A stretch of 64,000 nucleotides of DNA from Desulfovibrio desulfuricans (lineage in GTDB: Bacteria > Desulfobacterota > Desulfovibrionia > Desulfovibrionales > Desulfovibrionaceae), in NCBI RefSeq assembly GCF_004801255.1, contig NZ_CP036295.1, positions 1,190,001-1,254,000 of the forward strand, read 5' to 3'. Below, piece after piece: positions 54,074-62,673 of this stretch; position 1 is the stretch's first letter; each line of letters starts with the position of its first letter. The notes under the pieces are model-generated. The model did no database searches. It was not told where the DNA came from and saw nothing but the letters and a program-made list of their open reading frames with translations. Made by a program: the position numbers and the translations under genes.

Positions 54074-56032
54074 CTATTTGCCCGCATACTCCCAGATAAT
54101 CTGTCCCGTCTTTTTTGTACCGTAGCCGCCCATGCCTTCAACCGTGCGGCGAAAGGCCTCGCCGCGTATAACGTCCAGCAGCGCCTGCACGGCATCTGTA
54201 TCAAAAAAACGGCGGGGAATGACCAGATCGTATTCCTCAACACCAATGGGCATGAAGGGCAGCCCCAGCGCATTGGCCGCAGCCCGTACAGCAAGACCGG
54301 CATCCACCCGGCCCGAAAGCACCGCCGCGGCCACGTTCATGTGGGTATATTCCTCATCGCGGTAGCCGCTGATGCGCGCAGGCGCAATGTCAAGGCAGCT
54401 CAGGCGGTAGTCGAGCAGCACGCGGGTTCCGCTGCCGCGCTGGCGGTTGATAAAACGCACGCCAGGTCTGGCAAGATCTTCAATGGTTTTGATCTCAAGG
54501 GGATTGCCCGGCGCGGTCAATATGCCCTGCTCCCTGTCCACAAGGCGCAGCAGCACCATGGGTTCGACCAGGTTATCCTCGATGGCCTTGCGGTTATAAA
54601 CGCCGCTCGCAGGGTCGAGCAGGTGGCTGCCCGCCAGGTGGCACTGCCCGTGCTTGAGGGCCATCAGCCCGCCCAGCGAACCCACATGGGCCGAGGTAAG
54701 GCGAAATTGCGGGTGCGCCTTGCGCAGCATGCTGTCCAGCAGGTCAAGCGTGTTGTCGTGACTGCCGATGGCCAGCAACGCGCCCGCAAGGGCCGTGGCC
54801 GGGCGCAGCAGCTCAACGGTAACGGGCTCGCCTGCATTGCAGCCCTCGCTGTCGCGCGGGATACGTATAATGCCGTCGGCGCGGCTGAGGCTGGTTATGG
54901 TGCCTGCGCCGCGCGGCAGCGGCACGGCCACGACCGTATCGCCCACGCAGCCCAGCTTGACCCGCAGCCTTTCCTCCATGCCGGGGCGCGAGGGCAGGGG
55001 ATTGCAGGGCACGGCGGTTATTTTTTGCCGCTCGCTGACGCAGCGCTTTTGCCACAGGGCCAGCAGGGGCAGCACAAATTCCTCCATGGATATGCCGGCC
55101 GATACCGGGTACCCCGGCACTCCCACCACCGGCTTGCCGTCAACCACCGCCAGCACTGTCGGTTTGCCCGGCATAACCGAAATGCCGTGCGTGACGACCG
55201 TGCCCATCCCCTCAAGCACATGGGCCGTAAAGTCGTGACTGCCCGCCGATGACCCGGCATTGAGAATAACCATGTCAGCGGTGGTAATGGCGCTGGCTAT
55301 GGCGGCGCGGATGGCCTCAGGATCGTCGGGAACCACCGGCAGGGTAGAGGCTTCGCCGCCCGCCTCTGCGATCATGGCCGAAAAAATCAGCGAGTTGAAT
55401 TCGGGCAGCACGCGGCCTGCGCGCAGGTCTTCATCGCGGGCGTCGGCCAGGGGCACAATTTCCGAGCCGCTGGGGATAATGGAAACGCGGGGCCGCCGGA
55501 ACACGGGCACTTCAAGCGCGCCGCCCGCCGCCAGAGCGCCAAGGTCGTAAGGGCCTATGCAGGTGCCGGGGGGCAGGATGATCTCTGTGGCCACCATGTC
55601 CTCGCCCATTTTGCGCACATGCTGCCAGGGAAAGGCGGCCTTTTCGATAACGGCCCACTGCGCCTCGCCGTGTGCCGCCTGCGCTGTCTCGGTGTTGACG
55701 TTTTCCATCATGACTACGGCATTGCAACCCACGGGCAGAGGATGCCCCGTGTTGATCCAGTAAGCCTGTTCGCCGATCTTGAGCCGCAGCGGTGTGCGGG
55801 CCGAGGCGGTGAAGGTGTCCTCGGCCTGCACGGCAATGCCGTCCATGGCCGCGCCGTGAAATGCCGGCGACGAGCGCAGGGCCGCCACAGGTCTGCTGAG
55901 TACGCGTCGCAGGGCCTGCGCCAGCGGGACGCGCTCTTCCCCCAGGGCAAAGGCGCTGGCGTCAAGGCACGCATACCAGTTGGCGCGTGCCTGTTCCGGG
56001 GACAGCAAAGTAAGATATGTATTGCGCTTCAC
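54074..56032 (-). CDS. MoeA with a C-terminal binding-protein-like domain
   Basis: 652 residues. Residues about 1-410 are MoeA (molybdenum/tungsten insertase): PAFHGAAMDGIAVQAED, NTGHPLPVGCNAVVMMENV, ILNAGSSAGSHDFTAHVLEG, MPGKPTVLAVVDGKPVVGVP. Residues about 430-640 resemble a periplasmic-binding-protein (PBP/LysR-substrate type) domain: AIGSHDNTLDLLDSMLR, TSAHVGSLGGLMALKHGQCH, INRQRGSGTRVLLDYRLS, DAGLAVRAAANALGLPFMP. This fusion is known among Deltaproteobacteria and Archaea and may bind the oxyanion. The start is GTG 56032 behind GGGAG. It follows moeA by 36 bp. Confidence 0.9.
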   Translation of the reverse strand: MKRNTYLTLLSPEQARANWYACLDASAFALGEERVPLAQALRRVLSRPVAALRSSPAFHGAAMDGIAVQAEDTFTASARTPLRLKIGEQAYWINTGHPLPVGCNAVVMMENVNTETAQAAHGEAQWAVIEKAAFPWQHVRKMGEDMVATEIILPPGTCIGPYDLGALAAGGALEVPVFRRPRVSIIPSGSEIVPLADARDEDLRAGRVLPEFNSLIFSAMIAEAGGEASTLPVVPDDPEAIRAAIASAITTADMVILNAGSSAGSHDFTAHVLEGMGTVVTHGISVMPGKPTVLAVVDGKPVVGVPGYPVSAGISMEEFVLPLLALWQKRCVSERQKITAVPCNPLPSRPGMEERLRVKLGCVGDTVVAVPLPRGAGTITSLSRADGIIRIPRDSEGCNAGEPVTVELLRPATALAGALLAIGSHDNTLDLLDSMLRKAHPQFRLTSAHVGSLGGLMALKHGQCHLAGSHLLDPASGVYNRKAIEDNLVEPMVLLRLVDREQGILTAPGNPLEIKTIEDLARPGVRFINRQRGSGTRVLLDYRLSCLDIAPARISGYRDEEYTHMNVAAAVLSGRVDAGLAVRAAANALGLPFMPIGVEEYDLVIPRRFFDTDAVQALLDVIRGEAFRRTVEGMGGYGTKKTGQIIWEYAGK

Positions 56033-56068
56033 GTTGTATCTCCCTGCTAATGGCTCATTGCGGCCTTT

Positions 56069-57352
56069 TTAGCGAAAAAGTTCCACAAGGACGGTATCCC
56101 CCGCGTCGTAGCCTTCGCGGTTCTCCGGGCAGACCATAAGACCGTCGGCTGCGGCGATGCCTGATATAAGGCCCGATGCGCCCATGATGGGCTCGGCCTC
56201 GTACAGCGGCTGCAGGGCCGTGCCTGCCTGCGGGCGTACGCTTTGCTGGCAGGGCAGGGGGCGCAGCCTGACGCGCAGATAGTCGCGTCGGCCCTGGGCC
56301 GAGGCAACGGAACGCGTCAGCACTGCCGGAACCTGCGGCGGTTTTGTATCGCCCGCGCAGCCCTGCAGGTGCTCCAGCAGGGGCGTGAGAAAAACCCGGG
56401 CGCAGACAAGCGCGCTTGCGACGTGACCGGGCAGGCCTACCAGACAGACATGGCGACCGCCCAGATTGGCCCTGGCCAGAATAAAGGGCTTGCCGGGGCT
56501 GATGGCCACCCCATGCACAAGCAGCTCGGATTGGGGAAGGGATTCAAAAATTTCCACGGTGTGGTCGCGCATGCCAGCGGAGGAACCGCCGGAAACCACA
56601 ACTACGTCGTGCTGTTTCGCAAGATCTGCGACGGCCGTTTTAAGCCTTTGGGCATCATCGTTGACGATGCCTGCGCGCAGGGCTTTTGCCCCGGCCTCGC
56701 GGCACAGGGCGGCAATGCTGTGGGCGTTGATGTCGCGTATTTTGCCCGGCGGCGGTGTTTCGCAACTGGGCACGATTTCGTCGCCAGTGGAGAGCACGGC
56801 AACCAGCGGGTTGCGGCGTACCACCACATCCACAACGCCAAAAGCGGCCAGCAGGCCGATGTCCTGCGGACGCAGACGCCGTCCTGCCTGCAACAGGCTG
56901 GTTCCGGCCTCGGCATCGTCGTTGTGAAAAATCACGTTGTCGCCAGGGGCCTGGCTGCGGATAATTTCAACAAGGTTGCCCCCGGCTGGGCGGGAGTATT
57001 CGACCATGACAACGCAGTCCGCCCCACGGGGCAGCATGCCCCCGGTAAGAATGCGCGCGGTCTGCCCCTCCGCAAGGCTCGCGTCCGGCACTTCGCCCAT
57101 GCGGCAGTCGGCCACGCATTCGACCAGCGCGGGGTTGCCCTCCTGCGCGCCAAAAACGTCGCGTGCGCGGCAGGCAAAACCGTCAACGGTCGAGCGGTCA
57201 AAACCGGGCAGGTCTTCCGTTGCCGAAAAGCCGAAGGCAAGACAACGCCCAAGGGCATCATCCAGAGGGATGCGCTCTTCATCCAGAAGGGGAACGGCCC
57301 GAATATGTTCAAGTACGGACTCTACTGATTGCAGCGTCAAAAAAGGCTTCAC
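56069..57352 (-). CDS. moeA: Molybdopterin molybdenum/tungsten transferase MoeA
   Basis: 427 residues with the standard MoeA order: LPGFDRSTVDGFACRARD, ILTGGMLPRGADCVVMVEY, VLSTGDEIVP, VVVVSGGSSAGMRDHTVEIF, VHGVAISPGKPFILAR and VGLPGHVASALVCARVFLTP, then domain IV. It inserts the metal into adenylated molybdopterin. The start is GTG 57352 behind GGAGGG. With the longer MoeA encoded just downstream, this gives two insertases convergent with the aor cluster, perhaps one for tungsten and one for molybdenum, which is inference. Confidence 0.94.
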   Translation of the reverse strand: MKPFLTLQSVESVLEHIRAVPLLDEERIPLDDALGRCLAFGFSATEDLPGFDRSTVDGFACRARDVFGAQEGNPALVECVADCRMGEVPDASLAEGQTARILTGGMLPRGADCVVMVEYSRPAGGNLVEIIRSQAPGDNVIFHNDDAEAGTSLLQAGRRLRPQDIGLLAAFGVVDVVVRRNPLVAVLSTGDEIVPSCETPPPGKIRDINAHSIAALCREAGAKALRAGIVNDDAQRLKTAVADLAKQHDVVVVSGGSSAGMRDHTVEIFESLPQSELLVHGVAISPGKPFILARANLGGRHVCLVGLPGHVASALVCARVFLTPLLEHLQGCAGDTKPPQVPAVLTRSVASAQGRRDYLRVRLRPLPCQQSVRPQAGTALQPLYEAEPIMGASGLISGIAAADGLMVCPENREGYDAGDTVLVELFR

Positions 57353-57518
57353 CCGGCCCTCCGGTTGATGTGCGCGACGGTACTAAACTGCGTGATATTG
57401 GCCCAAACCAGAGCAAAGGGCAACATGATTGCGCAATGTTTGCTGCTGGATGGCTGCAAGCACACGCTGCGCTGCCGTATGCTGCGCAGGGCGGTATTTG
57501 TGCGGCGAGGTCTAGGTG

Positions 57519-57553
57519 CGTCAGCAGACCTGGGGGTATCAGGTCTGCTGACG
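57519..57553. other. Strong hairpin behind the RND pump gene
   Basis: CGTCAGCAGACCT (57519-57531) and AGGTCTGCTGACG (57541-57553), 13 perfect pairs with a nine-base loop, 16 bp behind the pump stop codon. There is no T-tract on either strand, so it may act as a 3' end stabiliser or a factor-dependent stop. The rest of 57353-57568 holds nothing else. Confidence 0.6.
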
Positions 57554-57568
57554 CTATGCGCCAAAGCG

Positions 57569-60500
57569 TCAGGCAGGGCTGGAAGGTTCTGCCTGCGCAT
57601 CCGGCGCTGGTTCAGTGATTTTAAACAACAGCACATAACAGGCGGGTAAAAACAGCAGTGTCAGCACGGTTGCCGTTGCCAGCCCGCCCATGATCGCGTT
57701 GGCCATGGGGCCCCAGAAAACGGTCGGGGCGATGGGCAGCATGCCCAGAATGGCCGCCACCGCCGTGAGCATGATAGGCCTGAATCGTATGGTCGCCGCC
57801 GCCTTGACGGCATCCCAGTCAGACAGGCCCGATTTTTTTTCGCAGTCGATCTGGTGCACAAGAATGACCGAATTTCTGATGATCATGCCGATGAGCGCCA
57901 CAACCCCCAGCAGCGCCACAAATCCCATGGGCTGATGGGTGAGCAGCAGCCCCAGCACAACCCCGATAACCCCCAGCGGCGCAACGCAGATAACAAGCAG
58001 AAGATGGGTGAAGTTTTCAAGCTGGATTATCAGCACGGTAAGCATGAGTAAAACCATGAGGGGGATTGCCGCCGCCACCGAGGCCTGCGACTTGGCGCTT
58101 TCTTCCACAGAGCCGCCGGTTTCGATGCGATAGCCCGCAGGCAGGCTGCGCCGCAGCGCGTCCATGTCTTTTTGCAGGGCCTCCACAATACTGTCAGGCA
58201 TGACGTCTTTTTTTACATCGGCCTGAACGGTCATGGTGGGCATTCTGTCCCTGCGCCATATCAACGGGTACCCCTGGGCGTACTCGATATCAGCCACCAC
58301 GCCCAGCGGCACGGACCGGCCGTCGGGCAGGGGCATGTCGAGCATCTGCAGGTCCTCAACCGTCGTGCGCTCCTTGTCCCTTGCGCGCAGCACGACATCA
58401 ACAAGGTATATTCCGTCCCTGACCTGCGTCGCGGTGACGCCGGACACCGTCGAATAGAGCGTCTGGGCGACGGCGGCGGAGGACAACCCCAGGCGCCGGG
58501 CTTCGTCCTGACGTACCCGGAGGCGTATTTTGCGCTCCGGCTCTCCCCAGTTGGTATTGATATTGTGCAAAACAGGCGAAGTGCCCATGAGCGCGGCCAC
58601 TTCAGCCGCGTACTTTTGCACCTGCGTCATGTCTTTGCCCGACACCCTGTACTGCACGGGCCACCCCACAGGCGGGCCCAGCTCCATGGCGTAGGCTCGG
58701 CCCACCAGCTCGGGAAAATCATGGTCGAGCGCCGCCTGCAGGCGCTCCTGCACCTGCTCGCGTTCTTTGGGCCCTTTGGTGACAACAACGGTCTGGGCAA
58801 AAAAGTTGTTCTGCAGCTGCTCGTCCAGCGGTAGATAAAAACGTATCGCGCCTCGCCCCACATACGAGCTCCAGTGGTCTACGCCAGGGTCAGCGGCCAG
58901 GATGGCGTCAAAACGCTGCGAGATGCGGTTTGTCTCCCTGATGGAGCTGCCCTGCCGCAACGTCATGTCCACCATAAGTTCCGGCCGCTCTGACGAGGGA
59001 AAAAACTGCTTTGGCACAAGGGGTAGTGCCGCAAGCGCCAGCACAAAGGCAAGCAGCGTCGCGCCCACCATCTTTTTGGGATGGCGCATGGCCCACAAAA
59101 GAGCGCGGTGGAAAAGCTCGGCGGTTTTTTCGGCCCGTGCGCTGTGCGCCTGCAGATGCTCCTTAAGCACCTTTACGCCGATAAGCGGCGCAAACAGCAC
59201 CGCCACAAACCACGAGACAATCAGGGCCATGCACACCACGGCGAAAAGGGAAAACGTATATTCCCCTGCGGAACTTTTTGCCAGCCCGATGGGGATAAAG
59301 CCCAAAATGGTCACAAGCGTGCCCGTCAGCATGGGAAAAGCCGTGGAGGTGTAGGCAAATGTGGCGGCCCTGGTCTTGGTCCAGCCTTCTTCAAGCTTTG
59401 AGACCATGCTTTCAACGGTAATCATGGCGTCGTCAACTAGCAGGCCCAGGGCAATGATCAGCGCCCCCAGCGAGACGCGCTGCAGGTCGATGCCGCAGAC
59501 ATCCATGCCGACAAAAACAAAGGCCAGCACAAAGGGGATGGAAAACGCCACCACAGCCCCCGCCCGCGCTCCTAAGCTCAAAAAACTGATGCCAAGCACG
59601 ATCAGTATGGCCTCAATCAGGGCCTCCATAAATTCGTTAACCGCATCGTGAACGACCGCAGGCTGGTTGGCCACCAGGTGGGCTTCTATGCCCAGCGGCA
59701 GCGTTGCGCACAGCTCTGTCACAGCTGTGTTGATGTTTTTTTCGAGCAGCAGCACGTCGCCGCCCTTGCGCATGGATACGGCAAGCCCCACGGCGTCATG
59801 CCCGTTGAAGCGAAAAAGCGGCTGCGGCGGGTCGATGTAGCTGCGGCGGACGTCGGCTATGTCGCCAAGGCGCACCTTTTTGTCCCCGGCATACAGCGTG
59901 ACGTTCGCCAGCTGCTCGGCGGAAACGAATTTGCCCGTGGGTTCAAGAACAATCTGTTCCTTGCCCGTGTCTACTGCGCCCGAGGGCGTCAGCGCATTTT
60001 GCCTGCTGAGGGCGGCAATAATCGCTTCGCGGCTGATGCCCAGCGTGGCCAGCTGGTGCGGCGAAAATTCCACATAATAAGCCTCGTCCTGCTCGCCGAT
60101 GGTGGTCGCCTTGGCAACGTCCTGCACATGCAGCAGCTCGCTGCGGATATCTTCAACATAGTCCTTCAGCTCGCGATGCGTGAAGCCGTCGGCGGTAAAG
60201 GCGTAGATGATGCCGTAGGTGTCGCCAAATTCGTCATCAAAAAAAGGTCCCTGCGTCTCGGAGGGCATATCCTGCCGGATGTCACCCACTTTTTTGCGCA
60301 CCTGATACCAGATGTCGGGCACGTCCTTTTTGGGCGTGCCCGAAAGCAGCTCAATGAAAATTGTGGTTTCGCCGGGCAGGGTATAGCTCTTGAGGTAATC
60401 GAGGGATGGCGTCTCCTGCAGCTTTTTTTCAATGCGGTCAGTAAGTTGCAGCATGGTCTCTTCAATGGTTGCGCCCGGCAGGTACGCGCGGACGACCATT

Positions 60501-60640
60501 GTTTTGACCGTAAACTCGGGGTCCTCGTTCTGCCCCAGCTGAAAGTACGAGCGCACGCCGGCTACAACAACCAGCACCATAAAAAAGACCATCAGCACCT
60601 GATGGCTGAGCGCCCACTCTGACAGGTTAATGCGCTTCAT
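57569..60640 (-). CDS. RND efflux pump, inner-membrane transporter
   Basis: 1023 residues, the usual RND length. Twelve spans in two halves, the first at about 12-32; porter-domain features VVRAYLPGATIEETMLQLTD and SQRFDAILAADPGVDHWSSY; the span 4 proton-relay motif ALIIALGLLVDDAMITVESM with paired Asp; and IRNSVILVHQID near span 11. It is closer to the CusA/MexK-like hydrophobe pumps than to AcrB, judging by the sequence around span 1. It overlaps the adaptor gene by 14 bp and is the last gene of a tetR-adaptor-pump operon. No outer-membrane channel gene is in the window. Confidence 0.93.
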   Translation of the reverse strand: MKRINLSEWALSHQVLMVFFMVLVVVAGVRSYFQLGQNEDPEFTVKTMVVRAYLPGATIEETMLQLTDRIEKKLQETPSLDYLKSYTLPGETTIFIELLSGTPKKDVPDIWYQVRKKVGDIRQDMPSETQGPFFDDEFGDTYGIIYAFTADGFTHRELKDYVEDIRSELLHVQDVAKATTIGEQDEAYYVEFSPHQLATLGISREAIIAALSRQNALTPSGAVDTGKEQIVLEPTGKFVSAEQLANVTLYAGDKKVRLGDIADVRRSYIDPPQPLFRFNGHDAVGLAVSMRKGGDVLLLEKNINTAVTELCATLPLGIEAHLVANQPAVVHDAVNEFMEALIEAILIVLGISFLSLGARAGAVVAFSIPFVLAFVFVGMDVCGIDLQRVSLGALIIALGLLVDDAMITVESMVSKLEEGWTKTRAATFAYTSTAFPMLTGTLVTILGFIPIGLAKSSAGEYTFSLFAVVCMALIVSWFVAVLFAPLIGVKVLKEHLQAHSARAEKTAELFHRALLWAMRHPKKMVGATLLAFVLALAALPLVPKQFFPSSERPELMVDMTLRQGSSIRETNRISQRFDAILAADPGVDHWSSYVGRGAIRFYLPLDEQLQNNFFAQTVVVTKGPKEREQVQERLQAALDHDFPELVGRAYAMELGPPVGWPVQYRVSGKDMTQVQKYAAEVAALMGTSPVLHNINTNWGEPERKIRLRVRQDEARRLGLSSAAVAQTLYSTVSGVTATQVRDGIYLVDVVLRARDKERTTVEDLQMLDMPLPDGRSVPLGVVADIEYAQGYPLIWRRDRMPTMTVQADVKKDVMPDSIVEALQKDMDALRRSLPAGYRIETGGSVEESAKSQASVAAAIPLMVLLMLTVLIIQLENFTHLLLVICVAPLGVIGVVLGLLLTHQPMGFVALLGVVALIGMIIRNSVILVHQIDCEKKSGLSDWDAVKAAATIRFRPIMLTAVAAILGMLPIAPTVFWGPMANAIMGGLATATVLTLLFLPACYVLLFKITEPAPDAQAEPSSPA

Positions 60641-61700
60641 CGCTCGCCGCTTCCTTGATTCTTTGCCCTTGCCTGAGGGCCTGCCCCCCAGCGGTCACGA
60701 TCTTTTCGCCAGCCTCCAGCCCTTTTGCCACAATAACGGCGTCGGTAGTGTATTGGCTTACCTCAATGGGTCTTGCCGTTACGCTGCTTGAGGAAGCGTC
60801 GATCACCCATACCGAGGGTTGCCCATCGTGCAGCAGCACGGCGGCGGAGGGGATGCGGATAACCTTGTCTTCCGGCAACAGGATGCGGCCGACCACAGTT
60901 GCGCCCAGGGGCATCTGCACTGGTTGTGCAACTATGGCTTTTGTCTGGTAGGTGCGCGTGGCTGAGTCGGCTTCTGGAGAAATTTCATAGATGGTCGCCT
61001 CTGAGCAGACGTTATGCAGTCTGTCCAGGCACACTTCCATTGCTCGGCCAGGCAGCAACGAGCCAAGGAGGCTCTCGGGCATATCAAACACAGCGTCGTA
61101 GGCGTTGTTTTCGGCTATTTTAAACACGGGCTGCCCCGCGTTAACAACTTCGCCGCTTTCAGCAAACTTGTTGACCACAAGGCCGTCGCTCTCCGAGGTC
61201 AGCACTGTGTACATCAGCTGTTCTTCCGCAGTATGCTGACGCGATTTTGCAGCCTCAAGCTGCGCTGTCGTCGCCTTGAACTGCCGTGTGGTGGCCTCGT
61301 GCTCCCTTTTGGACACGGCATGCGCGGAGAGCAGGTTTGCCACGCGCAGCGCCTGTTTTCTGTCCTGCTCCAGAGTTGCCTGCGCGGCCGCCACATCAGC
61401 CTTTGCAGAGGTGAGCGAATCTTTTACCACCGTGTCGTCAAGCCGGGCCAGCACCGTGCCAACAGTAACCGTATCGCCTACCGACACGTAACGCTCGGCA
61501 ATCTTGCCGGAAATACGAAATGCGGCATTGACGTATTTGTGCGCGGCGATTTGCCCTGTCAGCTGCGTTGGCTTTTGCCCGTACCCCAGCGCCACAACCA
61601 TGGATTTGACAGGGCGCGGTTGGTCGCCCTTGGACGAGTCCTGGCAGCCGACGGCGGCCAGGCAAAGTAAGATCAGCAATACAATAGCAGCATGGCGCAT
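60627..61700 (-). CDS. RND efflux periplasmic adaptor lipoprotein
   Basis: 357 residues. A lipoprotein signal (VLLILLCLAAVGC, lipobox LAAVGC) anchors it to the inner membrane facing the periplasm. The membrane-fusion layout is clear: first barrel-sandwich half with VSVGDTVTVGTVLARLDD, a coiled-coil hairpin (DVAAAQATLEQDRKQALRVA to HTAEEQLM), second half with SDGLVVNKFAESGEVVNAGQ, then beta-barrel and GLEAGEKIVTAGGQALRQGQ. ATG 61700, ten bases behind AGGAG, is preferred over an upstream TTG. It starts four bases after the tetR stop codon. Confidence 0.93.
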   Translation of the reverse strand: MRHAAIVLLILLCLAAVGCQDSSKGDQPRPVKSMVVALGYGQKPTQLTGQIAAHKYVNAAFRISGKIAERYVSVGDTVTVGTVLARLDDTVVKDSLTSAKADVAAAQATLEQDRKQALRVANLLSAHAVSKREHEATTRQFKATTAQLEAAKSRQHTAEEQLMYTVLTSESDGLVVNKFAESGEVVNAGQPVFKIAENNAYDAVFDMPESLLGSLLPGRAMEVCLDRLHNVCSEATIYEISPEADSATRTYQTKAIVAQPVQMPLGATVVGRILLPEDKVIRIPSAAVLLHDGQPSVWVIDASSSSVTARPIEVSQYTTDAVIVAKGLEAGEKIVTAGGQALRQGQRIKEAASDEAH

Positions 61701-61704
61701 AAAA

Positions 61705-62328
61705 TTAAGGCTCCTCAAGGCTGTCCTTGCCGGGCTTTTGCAGCAGTGAATCGAGAATGGCTGGTATGATGGTGTCGGCTGCTTCTGTGCCGGGTACGAC
61801 GGATTCGAGCACGAGGCCCTGCCACAGGGCCATCAGCGCAAGCGCCATCTGCTTTAACGGTATGGCCGGTTTGCGTCCCAGGCAGTCCGCCAGTTTGCCA
61901 AGAGACAGGGAGAGCCTGCCGCGCCAGCGCTCTGAGTTGGCGGCATACATGTCGTTGAAATGGTCGTTGTGTCTGGCGTACAGGGCAAATTCCAGCGTAA
62001 GGTTGGAGAGAATCTGATCGCTCTGTACTTCCTTGAGCCAGTCCGCAATCTCTCTGGCCATGGTTTGAGGATCCTCTGGGTTTTGCGAGGCAATAAGCTC
62101 GTCGAGGGAGGCAAACAGACGAACCGTATGGATTTCGAGCACTTCCATCAACAACTCGTCCTTGTTGCCAAAGTTGGAATAGAACGCCCCCAGCGTGTAC
62201 CCGGCCGTTACGCATATGCGGCGGATGGATGCCTCATAGATGCCCACCCGCAACAGCTCCTGCTCTGCCGCGTTGATCAGCGCTTGGCGCGTCTGCTGTC
62301 GGCTTTCCTGCCGTGTAAGTCTCTGCAT
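61705..62328 (-). CDS. TetR/AcrR family regulator of the RND operon
   Basis: 207 residues. N-terminal TetR helix-turn-helix: TRQALINAAEQELLRVGIYE, SIRRICVTAGYTLGAFYSNF and GNKDELLMEVLE. The ligand domain (about 70-207) is divergent, as usual. GGGAGGGACGC precedes ATG 62328. It leads the operon with adaptor and pump and is presumably autoregulated through the large palindrome at 62371-62426. Confidence 0.92.
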   Translation of the reverse strand: MQRLTRQESRQQTRQALINAAEQELLRVGIYEASIRRICVTAGYTLGAFYSNFGNKDELLMEVLEIHTVRLFASLDELIASQNPEDPQTMAREIADWLKEVQSDQILSNLTLEFALYARHNDHFNDMYAANSERWRGRLSLSLGKLADCLGRKPAIPLKQMALALMALWQGLVLESVVPGTEAADTIIPAILDSLLQKPGKDSLEEP

Positions 62329-62370
62329 GCGTCCCTCCCGTAACCCGGATGTTGCCCATGGCTGACCTCT

Positions 62371-62426
62371 TACCAAATTCAGATAGCACTTGCAATCCAG
62401 ATTGCACGTGATATTTGAATTTGGTA
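62371..62426. promoter_or_regulatory. Large palindromic operator upstream of tetR
   Basis: TACCAAATTCA (62371-62381) and TGAATTTGGTA (62416-62426) are perfect 11-bp outer arms; inside, CACTTGCAAT (62388-62397) faces ATTGCACGTG (62401-62410) with one mismatch. This nested symmetry could seat two repressor dimers. It is 43 bp upstream of the tetR start. Confidence 0.75.
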
Positions 62427-62673
62427 GAAAATACCTGTCGCCAAGATAATCAGGTGGAGTGCTGCACCCAGTTTTGGTTAAAAACAATAAAATCAGCATG
62501 ATGATAATTTTTACATAGCAGCGCCTGCAGGTCAGACATGACTGATCTGGCCTGCAAGGCCTGTTGCCCCGCCTTGCAGCATGTGTGAAATGCCCTGTAC
62601 GCTGCCAGACAGGGCTGCAATGCCAGCTATGCAAAAGATGATTATACCATGCGAATATTACAGGAGTTTATAT
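62427..62673. other. Intergenic stretch between the tetR operator and the DAC-like gene
   Basis: About 250 bp with two divergent promoters expected. It contains GCCTGCAAGGCC and TTGCAG repeats near 62550-62580 but no supported gene. An open frame continues upstream of the chosen DAC-like start to 62581 without a ribosome site. Confidence 0.45.
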
